Assembly (NCBI RefSeq): GCF_003316635.1
Contig: NZ_QNQP01000004.1
Span: 124,001-188,000, forward strand
Length of the DNA stretch: 64,000 bases
Source of the DNA: Roseovarius dicentrarchi
Lineage (GTDB): Bacteria; Pseudomonadota; Alphaproteobacteria; Rhodobacterales; Rhodobacteraceae
Reading direction: 5' to 3'
A model generated the notes under the pieces. The model did not search any database. It had not been told where the DNA came from and worked only from the letters and a program-made list of their open reading frames with translations. Numbering within the stretch: the first letter of the stretch is position 1; the number at the start of each line of letters is the position of its first letter. Made by a program: the position numbers and the translations under genes. This document shows positions 45,518 through 53,727 of the stretch, in pieces.

Positions 45518-46287
45518 GCGACAGGCTCAAAGGCTGGGACGCGCGGCGCGTTCTCTATGCGGTTCTGGGATTGCAACTGATCATGGCGGGGCTGCTGGCG
45601 GGGTCCGACGTGCTGGGGGCGCTGCCGCGTTTGGCGTGGCCATCGAGCGCGCCGGGGTTCGATGCGCCCCTGGCGCCCGGCGATCAGACCCGCCGCTACG
45701 CGCCGCGCGACACGCCGCTGCCGCCGCGCGCACCCGGCGCGCCGGAGCGCCCCTATGAGAACAGTGGCGACATGCCGAGGCGGCTGGAGTTTTTGCGGAC
45801 CGGCGACACCTTGCATGTGACCGGCGAGATTGCACCGGGCGATGATGCGCGGTTTGCCCAGCGGTTGGAGGATGAAGACGGCCTGACCCTCGCGGCCATC
45901 AACAGCCCCGGCGGGTCGGTGCGCGATGCGCTGGCGATCGGGCGCGCGTTGCGCGAAGCGGGCCTGAACACGCACATTGCGGCGGGCGACATCTGCTTTT
46001 CCGCCTGCCCCTATGTTCTGGCCGGGGGCGTGCTGCGCGCCGTGGGAGAGGGCGCACAGGTGGGCGTGCATCAGCATTATTTCGGCAAGAACACCGTGCT
46101 GCCGGCGTTCATGGCGGTGTCTGACATCCAGAGTGGCCAAGGCGACGTGATGGAGTTTCTGGACGACATGGGAATTGATCTGCGCCTGATGCGGCCCGCG
46201 CTGGCAACGCCGCCGGAGGAGATTTACGTGCTGGTCGAAGAGGAGTTGCGCGCGTGGCGCGTGGTCACCGAGGGCAGCGCGGATTGA
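45514..46287 (+). CDS. Membrane-anchored ClpP-like serine protein (COG3904 type)
   Basis: 257 residues. An N-terminal helix (about 12-33, VLYAVLGLQLIMAGLLAG) anchors it, followed by a Pro-rich linker and a ClpP/crotonase-like fold (about 90-250): INSPGGSVRDALAIGRALREAG and GDICFSACPYVLAGGVLRAVGEGAQVGVHQHYF. The likely catalytic residues are Ser163 (in CFSAC) and His186, the pattern of COG3904 'predicted periplasmic protein'. The acid partner is not certain. Starts inside the preceding gene's stop (ATGA). Possibly a small periplasmic or membrane peptidase acting with the coiled-coil partner. Confidence 0.85.
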   Translation: MSDRLKGWDARRVLYAVLGLQLIMAGLLAGSDVLGALPRLAWPSSAPGFDAPLAPGDQTRRYAPRDTPLPPRAPGAPERPYENSGDMPRRLEFLRTGDTLHVTGEIAPGDDARFAQRLEDEDGLTLAAINSPGGSVRDALAIGRALREAGLNTHIAAGDICFSACPYVLAGGVLRAVGEGAQVGVHQHYFGKNTVLPAFMAVSDIQSGQGDVMEFLDDMGIDLRLMRPALATPPEEIYVLVEEELRAWRVVTEGSAD

Positions 46288-46289
46288 AA

Positions 46290-46345
46290 GTGCGGGAGCG
46301 CTCCGCGCGGGGATATTTAAGGCAAAAAGAAAGAGGGGGGGCGCG
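46290..46345. terminator. Palindrome plus AT-rich/purine element between convergent genes
   Basis: GCGGGAGCGCTCCGCGC includes the perfect palindrome GGAGCGCTCC, followed by GGGGATATTTAAGG and then CAAAAAGAAAGAGGGGGGGCG. The order (GC palindrome, ATATTT, purine run) matches the 36.67-kb element and, as there, lies between two genes ending towards each other, so I read it as a bidirectional terminator. The exact ends of the stem are not certain. Confidence 0.5.
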
Positions 46346-46350
46346 GCGCG

Positions 46351-47535
46351 TTATCGGCTGAGGCTGCGCATGCCGCGGTCGAGCCCGTCGAGTGTCATCG
46401 GCACCATGCGGCCCTCGAAAATCTGGCCGATCATCTGGGTGGATTGCGTGTAGGGCCAGTATTTTTCGGGAACGGGGTTGATCCACAGGTTCAGCGGCCA
46501 TTGCGCGCGGGCGCGCTCCAGCCATGTCTGGCCGGCTTCTTCGTTCCAGTGTTCATTGGCGCCGCCGACATAGGCGATCTCGTACGGGGACATGGCCGCA
46601 TCGCCGACGAAGATGCAGCGGTAATCCGGCCCGTAGGTATTGAGGATGTCCCAGGTGGGGGTCTTTTCGCTCCACCGGCGGCGGTTGTCGCGCCAGACGC
46701 CCTCGTAGAGACAGTTGTGGAAATAGAAATGTTCAAGATGGCGAAATTCGGCGCGGGCGGCGGAAAAGAGTTCCTCGACCAGCTGGATATGGGCGTCCAT
46801 CGAGCCGCCAACATCCAGAAACAGCAGCACCTTGGCGCCGTTGCGCCGCTCGGGCTGGGTGCGGACGTCCAGATAGCCCTTTTGCGCCGTGCTGCGGATC
46901 GTGCCCGGCAGGTCGAGCTGTTCGGTGCCGCCGTCGCGGGCCCATTGGCGCAGGCGGCGCAAGGCCATCTTGATGTTGCGCGTGCCCAGTTCGACGTCAC
47001 CCGCCAGATTGGCAAATTCGCGTTTGTCCCAGACCTTGACCGCGCGTTGGTGGCGCGATTTGTCTTGGCCGATACGCACGCCTTCGGGGTTGTAGCCATA
47101 GGCGCCGAAAGGCGAGGTACCGCCCGTGCCGATCCATTTGTTGCCGCCCTGATGGCGACCCTGCTGGTCCTTGAGCCGCTGTTTGAGCGTCTCCATCAAC
47201 TGCTCGAACCCGCCGAGGGACGCGATTTCGGCCTGCTCTTCGGGGGTCAGATGCTTTTCGGCCATCTTGCGCAGCCAGTCTTCGGGCAGATCGACGGCGT
47301 TGAGCACATCGGCGGGCGTGATCGCTTCGATCCCGGCAAAGGCGGCGCTGAAGGCGCGGTCGAACCGGTCGATCAGGCGTTCGTCTTTGACCATGGCGGC
47401 GCGGGCGAGGTAGTAGAAGCCTTCGGTGTCATAGGTGACGAGATTTGCGCCGACCGCTTCGAGAAAGGTCAGGTATTCGCGCAGGGACACGGGCAGGCCG
47501 GCATCGCGCAGGTGGTGAAAGAAGGGCAGGAACAT
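46351..47535 (-). CDS. CoxE-like VWA-domain protein
   Basis: 394 residues. An N-terminal helical part (FLPFFHHLRDAGLPVSLREYLTFLEAV) is followed by a von Willebrand factor A domain (about 225-394) with MIDAS-type DVGGSMD; canonical CoxE proteins have DxSxS, so the second residue is Gly here, a variant I recall in related roseobacter proteins. Such VWA proteins work with MoxR/CoxD AAA+ ATPases as metal-dependent adaptors in maturation of enzymes or envelope complexes. The MoxR-type gene sits 2.6 kb upstream on the same strand, on the same side of the DUF2927 gene. Confidence 0.9.
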   Translation of the reverse strand: MFLPFFHHLRDAGLPVSLREYLTFLEAVGANLVTYDTEGFYYLARAAMVKDERLIDRFDRAFSAAFAGIEAITPADVLNAVDLPEDWLRKMAEKHLTPEEQAEIASLGGFEQLMETLKQRLKDQQGRHQGGNKWIGTGGTSPFGAYGYNPEGVRIGQDKSRHQRAVKVWDKREFANLAGDVELGTRNIKMALRRLRQWARDGGTEQLDLPGTIRSTAQKGYLDVRTQPERRNGAKVLLFLDVGGSMDAHIQLVEELFSAARAEFRHLEHFYFHNCLYEGVWRDNRRRWSEKTPTWDILNTYGPDYRCIFVGDAAMSPYEIAYVGGANEHWNEEAGQTWLERARAQWPLNLWINPVPEKYWPYTQSTQMIGQIFEGRMVPMTLDGLDRGMRSLSR

Positions 47536-47542
47536 CGGTGGC

Positions 47543-47710
47543 TCAGGTAGCTGCGCGTGTGACGAGGATCAGCACAAAGACCCAGATGATCGCGAAAATC
47601 ATGGCGAACACGGCGGCATATTGCGCAATATCGGCGCGGCGGCCCTTGCGGCGGTAGGCGATGAAGCCGCCAAGCGTGGCGCCGATCAGCGCCGCGATGA
47701 GGATGGTCAT
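47543..47710 (-). CDS. 55-residue membrane protein between DUF2927 and CoxE-like genes
   Basis: Product: MTILIAALIGATLGGFIAY, a basic loop (RRKGRRADIAQYAA) and FAMIFAIIWVFVLILV. Two membrane helices (about 3-18 and 34-50), both ends on the same side. The gene is read just before the VWA gene (7 bp between stop and start) and just after the DUF2927 gene, in a row of three on one strand. I recall that a small gene sits in this place in related roseobacters. No function known. Confidence 0.78.
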   Translation of the reverse strand: MTILIAALIGATLGGFIAYRRKGRRADIAQYAAVFAMIFAIIWVFVLILVTRAAT

Positions 47711-47714
47711 TGTG

Positions 47715-49079
47715 CTACCCGTTTCTACCCTTGAGCGGGTTAAGGCGTGAAATCTCGCGCAGTTTTGCCCGCACGGCCCAATCTGCGCCGTATCCGTACC
47801 GCGCCCAGCCGAGGCTGTCCATACGCACCTGCCGCGCCTCGGACGCGCGGCTCGACAGCTCCAACGCTTCGGCGCGCATCATCATGAGCTGCGCCAGAAG
47901 GGCCGCATTTTCATAGCGGTCTGCAACCGCGATCTGCGGGCCAAGAAGCGCCAGCGCGTCATTCCCGCGCGCCTGGCTGATGGCATAGGCCGCCAGTTGC
48001 GCCACCGCGTGGGCGCGGTGCAGTTCGGTTGCGGGATTGCGGCGGTAATACGCGTCGGCGGCGGCAAAATGGTTCTGGGCGCGCGCCGGATCGCTGCTTT
48101 GGATGATGCGGCCAATGGCGTAGTGGCTGAAGGCGCGGCGATGATCGGTCCAACCGACGGATTCGGCGATGGACAGCGCTTTTTCGGCGGCACTGCGGCG
48201 CTGCTGAGCGGCGGCGCCCGGTCCCAATGCGGTCTGTATCGCGCGGATCCATGCGCGCGGCGTGTCGCTGGCGGGCCGTGGGGCGATGGTCCGGCCGGCT
48301 GGGTTCAGACGGGCGAGAATGCCGGGCAAACGGGCCGAAACGGCGCTGCGCGACATGCCGGAGTGCAGTTCGGGCGCATAATAAGCGCGCAGGATCAGCA
48401 TGTCGAAGCCGGTCAGAACCGTATGCACATTGTCGTCATTAAAGACCGAATCGGGCAGTCTGTAGAGATCGTTCAGCGGTCCGAGCGCCTGTGCCAGTTC
48501 TTCGTGCAGGCAATCGCGCACCTCTTGCGGGCTGGTGTCGTTGGGCAGAAACACGGCCGCGCGGGTGCGGGTTTCCAGCGCGCTCCACGCGGTGGCGCGG
48601 CTACGCTTGGCCGTGCGGTATTCGCTGAGCTGCGAAATGTTGGGGACGACGAAACAGGCCGCCTGCGGCAACTCGCGGCGTATTTCGGCGCGGCTGACTG
48701 CCTGAATGGTGATATTGGCCGGGCCGTTCACCTGCCGTATGTCGATGCCTGCCTCGGTGCGCAGGCGGTGCAGCAGCCGGCTGAGGTCCGATTGCAGCGT
48801 CGGTGGCGGCGCGCCGGTGATCTGCACGGTGATCGGTGTTTCAAACCGGGTCAGGATGGGCAGGTTGCGACCCGATTCCAGCTTCATCGACAGGTCCAGA
48901 AAATCGCGGGCGATGTCGCTGTTGGCCCGGCTGGGCGCGTGGGGGCGCGGGACCGCGAACGTATTGATGCTGGGCATCGTGGACAGGTCCGGCATGGCCG
49001 CACGCGTCGCCACATCGCCCGACGTGCCGGGCATGCAGGCGCCCAGCGTCAGGGCCAAAGGAAGGATCAATCTGCGCAT
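47715..49079 (-). CDS. DUF2927 lipoprotein
   Basis: 454 residues. Signal with lipobox LGAC (MRRLILPLALTLGACMPG, Cys15). The DUF2927 part (about 55-260) shows the conserved CLHEELAQALGPLNDLYRLPDSVFNDDNVHTVLTGFDMLILRAYYAPEL; the HEExxxxLG pattern looks like a metallopeptidase (HExxH-like but incomplete) motif. The C-terminal 200 residues hold TPR-like repeats (WTDHRRAFSHYAIGRII, AQNHFAAADAYYRRNP). So a surface or periplasmic lipoprotein with a degenerate protease-like domain. GGGGG before ATG 49079. Five bases beyond the start of the tiny membrane gene. Confidence 0.87.
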   Translation of the reverse strand: MRRLILPLALTLGACMPGTSGDVATRAAMPDLSTMPSINTFAVPRPHAPSRANSDIARDFLDLSMKLESGRNLPILTRFETPITVQITGAPPPTLQSDLSRLLHRLRTEAGIDIRQVNGPANITIQAVSRAEIRRELPQAACFVVPNISQLSEYRTAKRSRATAWSALETRTRAAVFLPNDTSPQEVRDCLHEELAQALGPLNDLYRLPDSVFNDDNVHTVLTGFDMLILRAYYAPELHSGMSRSAVSARLPGILARLNPAGRTIAPRPASDTPRAWIRAIQTALGPGAAAQQRRSAAEKALSIAESVGWTDHRRAFSHYAIGRIIQSSDPARAQNHFAAADAYYRRNPATELHRAHAVAQLAAYAISQARGNDALALLGPQIAVADRYENAALLAQLMMMRAEALELSSRASEARQVRMDSLGWARYGYGADWAVRAKLREISRLNPLKGRNG

Positions 49080-49142
49080 AGTACCCCCAAGACGTTCATA
49101 AAACGTGCATGTCCTCCGATGGGTATATCACCACCGGCACAA

Positions 49143-49274
49143 GATCGCGCTGCTCAAAGCGCGATCCTGGTCAGGGTCGGCTGGCAAATGGACAACCGTA
49201 AGGTGCGTTCTGGGTCAAATTGCGGCAAGTTTTTCCGATTGTGACGGGTGGGCGGCATCGCTGCGTTGCCGCCC
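49143..49274. other. Two hairpins in the gap between MoxR-type and DUF2927 genes
   Basis: Within the 200-bp gap are a 9-bp perfect inverted repeat (GATCGCGCT at 49143-49151 with AGCGCGATC at 49158-49166) and an 8-bp one (GGGCGGCA at 49250-49257 with TGCCGCCC at 49267-49274). The second lies just 7 bp after the MoxR stop and could end its transcript without a U-run; the first could be an operator for the downstream genes. Confidence 0.4.
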
Positions 49275-49281
49275 GCGCCGC

Positions 49282-50121
49282 CTAGCGCTCGCGCCGCGCC
49301 ATGAAGGCCAGACGTTCGAACAGATGCACGTCCTGTTCGTTTTTCAGCAGCGCGCCATGCAGCCGGGGCAGGGCGTTTGCGCCGTCTTTTTTAAGGTCAT
49401 CGGCGGTCAGATCCTCGGCCAGAAGCAGTTTCAGCCAGTCAAGCACCTCGGAGGTTGACGGCTTTTTCTTCAGGCCCTGCTGGCCGCGCAATTCGTAGAA
49501 TTGTGTCAGCGCGGTGGTCAGAAGCGCGTCCTTGATGTTGGGGTGATGCACCTCGACGATGCGGCGCATCGTGTCCATGTCGGGAAACTGGATATAGTGA
49601 AAGAAACAGCGCCGCAGGAACGCATCCGGCAGTTCCTTTTCGTTGTTCGAGGTGATGATGACGATGGGGCGCTGGGCCGCGCGAATCGTCTCGCCCGTTT
49701 CGTAGACGTGAAATTCCATGCGGTCGAGTTCTTGCAGCAGATCGTTGGGAAACTCGATGTCGGCCTTGTCGATTTCGTCGATCAGCAGCACCACGCGTTC
49801 CTGCGCTGCGAAGGCCTGCCACAGCTTGCCGGGGCGGATGTAGTTGGCGATGTCATGCACGCGCGCATCGCCCAGCTGGCTGTCGCGCAGGCGCGACACC
49901 GCGTCATATTCATAGAGGCCCTGCTGCGCGCGCGTGGTGGATTTCACGTTCCACTCGATCATCGGCAGACCCAGCGCCGCGGCGACCTGCCGGGCCAGCT
50001 CGGTTTTGCCGGTGCCCGGCTCGCCCTTGACCAGAAGGGGGCGCTCCAGCGTGACCGCGGCGTTCACGGCGATGGTCAGATCGCGCGGGGCGACATAGCT
50101 GTCGGTGCCTTCAAATTTCAT
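49282..50121 (-). CDS. MoxR-family AAA+ ATPase
   Basis: 279 residues from ATG 50121. Walker A GEPGTGKTELARQVAAAL, Walker B VVLLIDEIDKADIEFPNDLLQELD, sensor 1 IVIITSNNEKELPDAF, and arginine finger/sensor 2 FLRRCFFHY. MoxR proteins are chaperone-like ATPases working with VWA proteins (CoxD/CoxE). The pair here is interrupted by the DUF2927 and tiny membrane genes, which suggests that they belong to one system. Divergent from dksA with 141 bp between. Confidence 0.93.
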   Translation of the reverse strand: MKFEGTDSYVAPRDLTIAVNAAVTLERPLLVKGEPGTGKTELARQVAAALGLPMIEWNVKSTTRAQQGLYEYDAVSRLRDSQLGDARVHDIANYIRPGKLWQAFAAQERVVLLIDEIDKADIEFPNDLLQELDRMEFHVYETGETIRAAQRPIVIITSNNEKELPDAFLRRCFFHYIQFPDMDTMRRIVEVHHPNIKDALLTTALTQFYELRGQQGLKKKPSTSEVLDWLKLLLAEDLTADDLKKDGANALPRLHGALLKNEQDVHLFERLAFMARRER

Positions 50122-50262
50122 AGAAGTTTCAGTCCTTTTTCCGCCAAAGCTCATTCGGGAGTTAACGCATGATAATGCGCGCCGCCTGACACATCAATGC
50201 AGTGTAATTGGTTCGTGACAAAGCGGACCTATTGCAGTAAACGCTGCCGAAAGGGGAGCCAG

Positions 50263-50736
50263 ATGACACAGCATCCTGACGCCTTGGACCTTGATGAAAA
50301 AGAGGATCAACGCTTGAAATCCGAAATTTTTCTGCCCGACGATTACCAGCCCGTCGAAGACGAACCCTTCATGAACGAGCGTCAGAAAGAATATTTCCGC
50401 CGCAAGTTGATTGACTGGCGCGAGGATCTTCTGGCCGGTAGCCGTGACACGATCGAGGCGCTTCAGGATGGCACGCGCGCCATTCCAGACGTCGCCGACC
50501 GCGCCAGCGAGGAAACCGACCGCTCGCTGGAACTGCGCACCCGTGACCGCCAGCGCAAGCTGGTGGCCAAGATTGATCAGGCGCTGCGCCGGATCGACGA
50601 TGACGAGTTTGGCTATTGCCAGATGACGGGCGACCAGATCAGCCTGAAACGGCTGGACGCGCGCCCCATCGCCACCATGACGCTGGAGGCGCAGGAGCGT
50701 CACGAGCGCCGCGAGAAGGTGCACCGCGACGATTAA
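50263..50736 (+). CDS. dksA: DksA/TraR-family transcription factor with CTTA-type degenerate zinc site
   Basis: 157 residues, DksA length. The coiled-coil arm and tip (LLAGSRDTIEALQDGT, RASEETDRSLELRTRDRQRKLVAKIDQALRRID, with Asp residues in the tip) are present, so binding in the RNA-polymerase secondary channel is expected. The four zinc cysteines are Cys-Thr-Thr-Ala: CQMTGDQISLKRLDARPIATMTLEA instead of CxxC...CxxC. That matches the zinc-independent DksA2 pattern known from Pseudomonas, and a similar DksA works in Rhodobacter sphaeroides. AGGGGAG before ATG 50263. Acts with ppGpp on rRNA and amino-acid promoters. Confidence 0.92.
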   Translation: MTQHPDALDLDEKEDQRLKSEIFLPDDYQPVEDEPFMNERQKEYFRRKLIDWREDLLAGSRDTIEALQDGTRAIPDVADRASEETDRSLELRTRDRQRKLVAKIDQALRRIDDDEFGYCQMTGDQISLKRLDARPIATMTLEAQERHERREKVHRDD

Positions 50737-50808
50737 GCGCGCATCCATCTGCTGTAATACAGATCGCCGGGGCTATCGCTCCGGCGTTTTTCGTAGGATC
50801 AAGGGTGC

Positions 50809-51945
50809 ATGGATATAAAGACGCTGAATATTGCCGTAATCGGGGCCGGAATCGGCGGGCTGGCGGCTGCGTGCGCCTTTGCGCTGCGCGGGGCGCGGGT
50901 CACGGTCCATGAACAGGCCGCCGCAATCACCGAGGTGGGCGCCGGCTTGCAGATCAGCCCGAACGGCTTTGCCGTGCTGCGCGGTCTGGGTCTGGGCGGC
51001 GCGGTTGAAAAGGTCGGCGGCCGGGCAGGGACGGTGGCCTTGCACGACTACCGCAAGGGGCCGGTGCTGCGGCTGGATCTGAAACGGCTGGACAGCCGCG
51101 ATTACTGGTTTTTGCATCGGGCCGACCTGATCGATCTGCTGCATCGGGGCGTCAATGATACGGGCGTCACCATCGAGGTAAATACGAGGATTACCGATCC
51201 GGGCGCGCTGACCGCGGATCTGGTGATTGGGGCGGACGGGCTTCATTCGGTGCTGCGGCCGCGGCTGAACGGAACGCTGGCGCCGTTTTTCACCCGGCAG
51301 GTGGCGTGGCGCGCCCTCGTGCCGCATGACGGCACCCGCACGGATGAGGCGCGCGTTTACATGGCGCCGCGCCGCCATCTGGTCAGCTATCCGGTGCGCG
51401 GCGGCGAACTCTTGAATCTGGTCGCGGTCGAGGAACGCAGCGCCTGGGCCGAAGAAAGCTGGAGCGCTGAGGGCGATCCCGACGATCTGCGCGCGCGCTT
51501 TTCGGATTTTGGCGCGGCCGTTCAGGGCAAGCTGAAGCGCATCCGCAAAGTTGGTAAATGGGGTCTGTTCCGCCACCCGGTTGCGCCGGTCTGGGCCGAC
51601 GGGCGCTATGCCCTGCTGGGCGATGCGGCACATCCGACGCTGCCCTTCATGGCGCAAGGCGCCTCACTGGCGCTGGAGGATGCTTGGGTGCTGGCCGCCG
51701 CCACCGCAGAGGCCCCGGATCTGGATGCCGCGCTGGCGGCCTATCAGGCCAGACGGATCGGCAGGGCGACGCGGGTGGTTGATGCGGCCAGCGGCAATGC
51801 CTGGAAATATCACATCAGTTCCAAGCCCTTGCGCTTTGCAGCTCATGCAGCTTTGCGGCTGGGCGGGGCTGTGGCGCCCGAGCGTATGATGCGCCAGTTC
51901 GACTGGATCTATGGCCATGACGTCACGGCGGGCGAAACGCTCTGA
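50809..51945 (+). CDS. FAD-dependent monooxygenase (salicylate-hydroxylase-like)
   Basis: 378 residues. FAD motif VIGAGIGGLAAACAFALRGARVTVHE (residues 10-35), the ribose-binding LVIGADGLHSVLRPR, and the late GDAAHPTLPFMAQGASLALEDAWVLA that binds FAD phosphate. Similar to salicylate hydroxylase/3-hydroxybenzoate 6-hydroxylase-type enzymes; UbiH-type ubiquinone enzymes share the fold. The substrate is not known. Ends three bases before the convergent Fur-family gene. AAGG upstream of ATG 50809. Confidence 0.9.
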   Translation: MDIKTLNIAVIGAGIGGLAAACAFALRGARVTVHEQAAAITEVGAGLQISPNGFAVLRGLGLGGAVEKVGGRAGTVALHDYRKGPVLRLDLKRLDSRDYWFLHRADLIDLLHRGVNDTGVTIEVNTRITDPGALTADLVIGADGLHSVLRPRLNGTLAPFFTRQVAWRALVPHDGTRTDEARVYMAPRRHLVSYPVRGGELLNLVAVEERSAWAEESWSAEGDPDDLRARFSDFGAAVQGKLKRIRKVGKWGLFRHPVAPVWADGRYALLGDAAHPTLPFMAQGASLALEDAWVLAAATAEAPDLDAALAAYQARRIGRATRVVDAASGNAWKYHISSKPLRFAAHAALRLGGAVAPERMMRQFDWIYGHDVTAGETL

Positions 51946-51948
51946 CGT

Positions 51949-52389
51949 TTACTTTTTCTTCAGGGGCTTGCCGTAAAGCTCCATCTTGTGACCTTTCAGA
52001 CGATAGCCCAAACGTGCCGCGATCTTTTCTTGCAGGCGTTCGATCTCGGGATCGAAAAACTCGATCACATCGCCGGTGTCGAGGTCGATCAGGTGATCGT
52101 GATGATCGCGCTGGGCATCCTCATAGCGGGCGCGGCCATCGCCAAAGTCGACCTTGTCGAGAATACCGGTTTCCTCGAACAGCTTGACCGTGCGATAGAC
52201 TGTCGCGATCGAGATTTTGGGATCGCGCGCGGATGCGCGGGCGTACAATTCGTCCACATCCGGATGGTCGTCGGATTCCTCCAGAACCGCGGCAATGACC
52301 CGCCTTTGGCCTGTCATGCGCAATCCGCGCGCCTCGCAGCGGTCGGTGATGGTGTCGGGCATCGGTCTGTCCATGATGGCAATCGTCAT
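51949..52389 (-). CDS. Fur-family metalloregulator (Fur/Mur)
   Basis: 146 residues. The winged helix (DTITDRCEARGLRMTGQRRVIAAVLEESDDHPDVDELYARA, then IATVYRTVKLFEETGIL) and metal-site HHDHLIDLDTGDVIEF are present. The CxxC motifs of E. coli Fur are absent, as is common in alphaproteobacterial Mur/Fur; in Rhodobacterales this protein often responds to manganese and regulates sitABCD. I cannot tell iron from manganese here. Start taken as ATG 52389; Met codons 15 and 27 bases later are possible. No target operon visible nearby. Confidence 0.88.
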   Translation of the reverse strand: MTIAIMDRPMPDTITDRCEARGLRMTGQRRVIAAVLEESDDHPDVDELYARASARDPKISIATVYRTVKLFEETGILDKVDFGDGRARYEDAQRDHHDHLIDLDTGDVIEFFDPEIERLQEKIAARLGYRLKGHKMELYGKPLKKK

Positions 52390-52434
52390 GTGCTTAATGC
52401 GGGTGGCGGCGAAATTCCACCGCCGATGCGTAGC

Positions 52435-53727
52435 CTATCTGGCCGCCACGCGAAAGGCATGCTCCAGCGCGACGATCAGATCAGCGGAATGTTCCAGCCC
52501 GACGGACAGGCGGATCAGACCCTCGGTCACGCCCGCCAGCGCCCGCGCCTCGGGCGGCACGCCCGAATGGGTGGTCGACGCAGGATGACAAACCAGCGAT
52601 TCCGTCCCGCCCAGGGACACGGCCAGTTTGAAAATGGGCAGCGCATTCAATATGCGAAAGGCCAGCGCGCGGTCATCTGCCACAACGAAGCTGAAGGTCG
52701 ATCCCGGCCCGGTGCATTGCGCATCATGCACGGCGCGGGCGGCGCCGGTGCCATGCTCCGGGTGCAGAACGGTGCAGGGGATGATGTCATTTTCGGCCAG
52801 CCATTTGGCCACGTCGCGCCCGGAATTTGCCGCCCGCTCCATCCGCAGCCCCAGTGTTTCCATCGAGCGGGATATCATCCAGGCCGAATGCGGATCCAAC
52901 TGAAACCCAAAGGCGGACCGCGTCGCGCGAACAGGCTTCAGCGCGGCCTTCGATCCGGTGATGCCGCCGGCCACCAGATCAGAGTGGCCACCGACATATT
53001 TGGTCAGCGAATAGACACAAATGTCGATGCCATGAGTCAGCGGTTTTTGAAACACCGGGCCAAGCATGGTGTTATCGCAGACGATTATCGGCGTATCCGC
53101 GCCTTGCGCCGCCGCCCAGTCATCGACCGCCCGGCGCACCATGGCAAGCTCGATCACCGCGTTTGTGGGGTTTGCAGGCGTTTCGATATAAACCATCCTT
53201 ACCGGACCGCGTGCCGCCGCCTTCTTGAGCGCCTGGGTCAGATCATCGGGCGACAGCCCGTCGGTGAAGGGTGATGGGTGCAGGTCCCATTCGGCCAGCA
53301 CCTTGGCGAACAGGGTTTCGGTGCCGCCATACAGCGGTGTGTAATGAACATAGGCGTCCCCCGGCCGCAAATAGCTGAGCGCGACGGCGCTGATCGCCGC
53401 CATGCCGGACGCTGTGACCAGCGCCGCCTCGGCACCGTCATAGAGGGCCAGGCGATCCTCGACGATTTCCACGTTGGGATTGTTGAACCGGCTGTAGACC
53501 AGACCGCCGGCGCCCATCCCCGCAGGCGCAGGGGCGCGCCCGGCCACCACATCGAAAAACTCGGCGCCCTGCTCGGCCGTCTCGAACGCAAAGGTCGAGG
53601 TCAGAAAAACCGGCGGCTTGACCGAACCTTCGCTCAGCGCGGGATCAAATCCATAGGCGGTCATTTGCGTCGATGCATCCAGCTTGTGATCGCCCAGATG
53701 TGTGCGCCGAAAATTGCGTTTCCTCAT
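52435..53727 (-). CDS. Cystathionine gamma-synthase family enzyme (methionine gamma-lyase-like)
   Basis: 430 residues, PLP-dependent Cys/Met metabolism family. Motifs: YSRFNNPNVEIVEDRLALYDGAEAALVTASGMAAI, IETPANPTNAVIE, the PLP lysine in YSLTKYVGGHSDLVAGG, and late TESLVCHPASTTHSGV. The 25-residue N-terminal extension (MRKRNFRRTHLGDHKLD) is usual in the alphaproteobacterial methionine-gamma-lyase-like branch. It may release methanethiol or homocysteine; cystathionine synthesis cannot be excluded. GGAGG 5 bp before ATG 53727. Divergent from the DEAD-box gene. Confidence 0.9.
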   Translation of the reverse strand: MRKRNFRRTHLGDHKLDASTQMTAYGFDPALSEGSVKPPVFLTSTFAFETAEQGAEFFDVVAGRAPAPAGMGAGGLVYSRFNNPNVEIVEDRLALYDGAEAALVTASGMAAISAVALSYLRPGDAYVHYTPLYGGTETLFAKVLAEWDLHPSPFTDGLSPDDLTQALKKAAARGPVRMVYIETPANPTNAVIELAMVRRAVDDWAAAQGADTPIIVCDNTMLGPVFQKPLTHGIDICVYSLTKYVGGHSDLVAGGITGSKAALKPVRATRSAFGFQLDPHSAWMISRSMETLGLRMERAANSGRDVAKWLAENDIIPCTVLHPEHGTGAARAVHDAQCTGPGSTFSFVVADDRALAFRILNALPIFKLAVSLGGTESLVCHPASTTHSGVPPEARALAGVTEGLIRLSVGLEHSADLIVALEHAFRVAAR

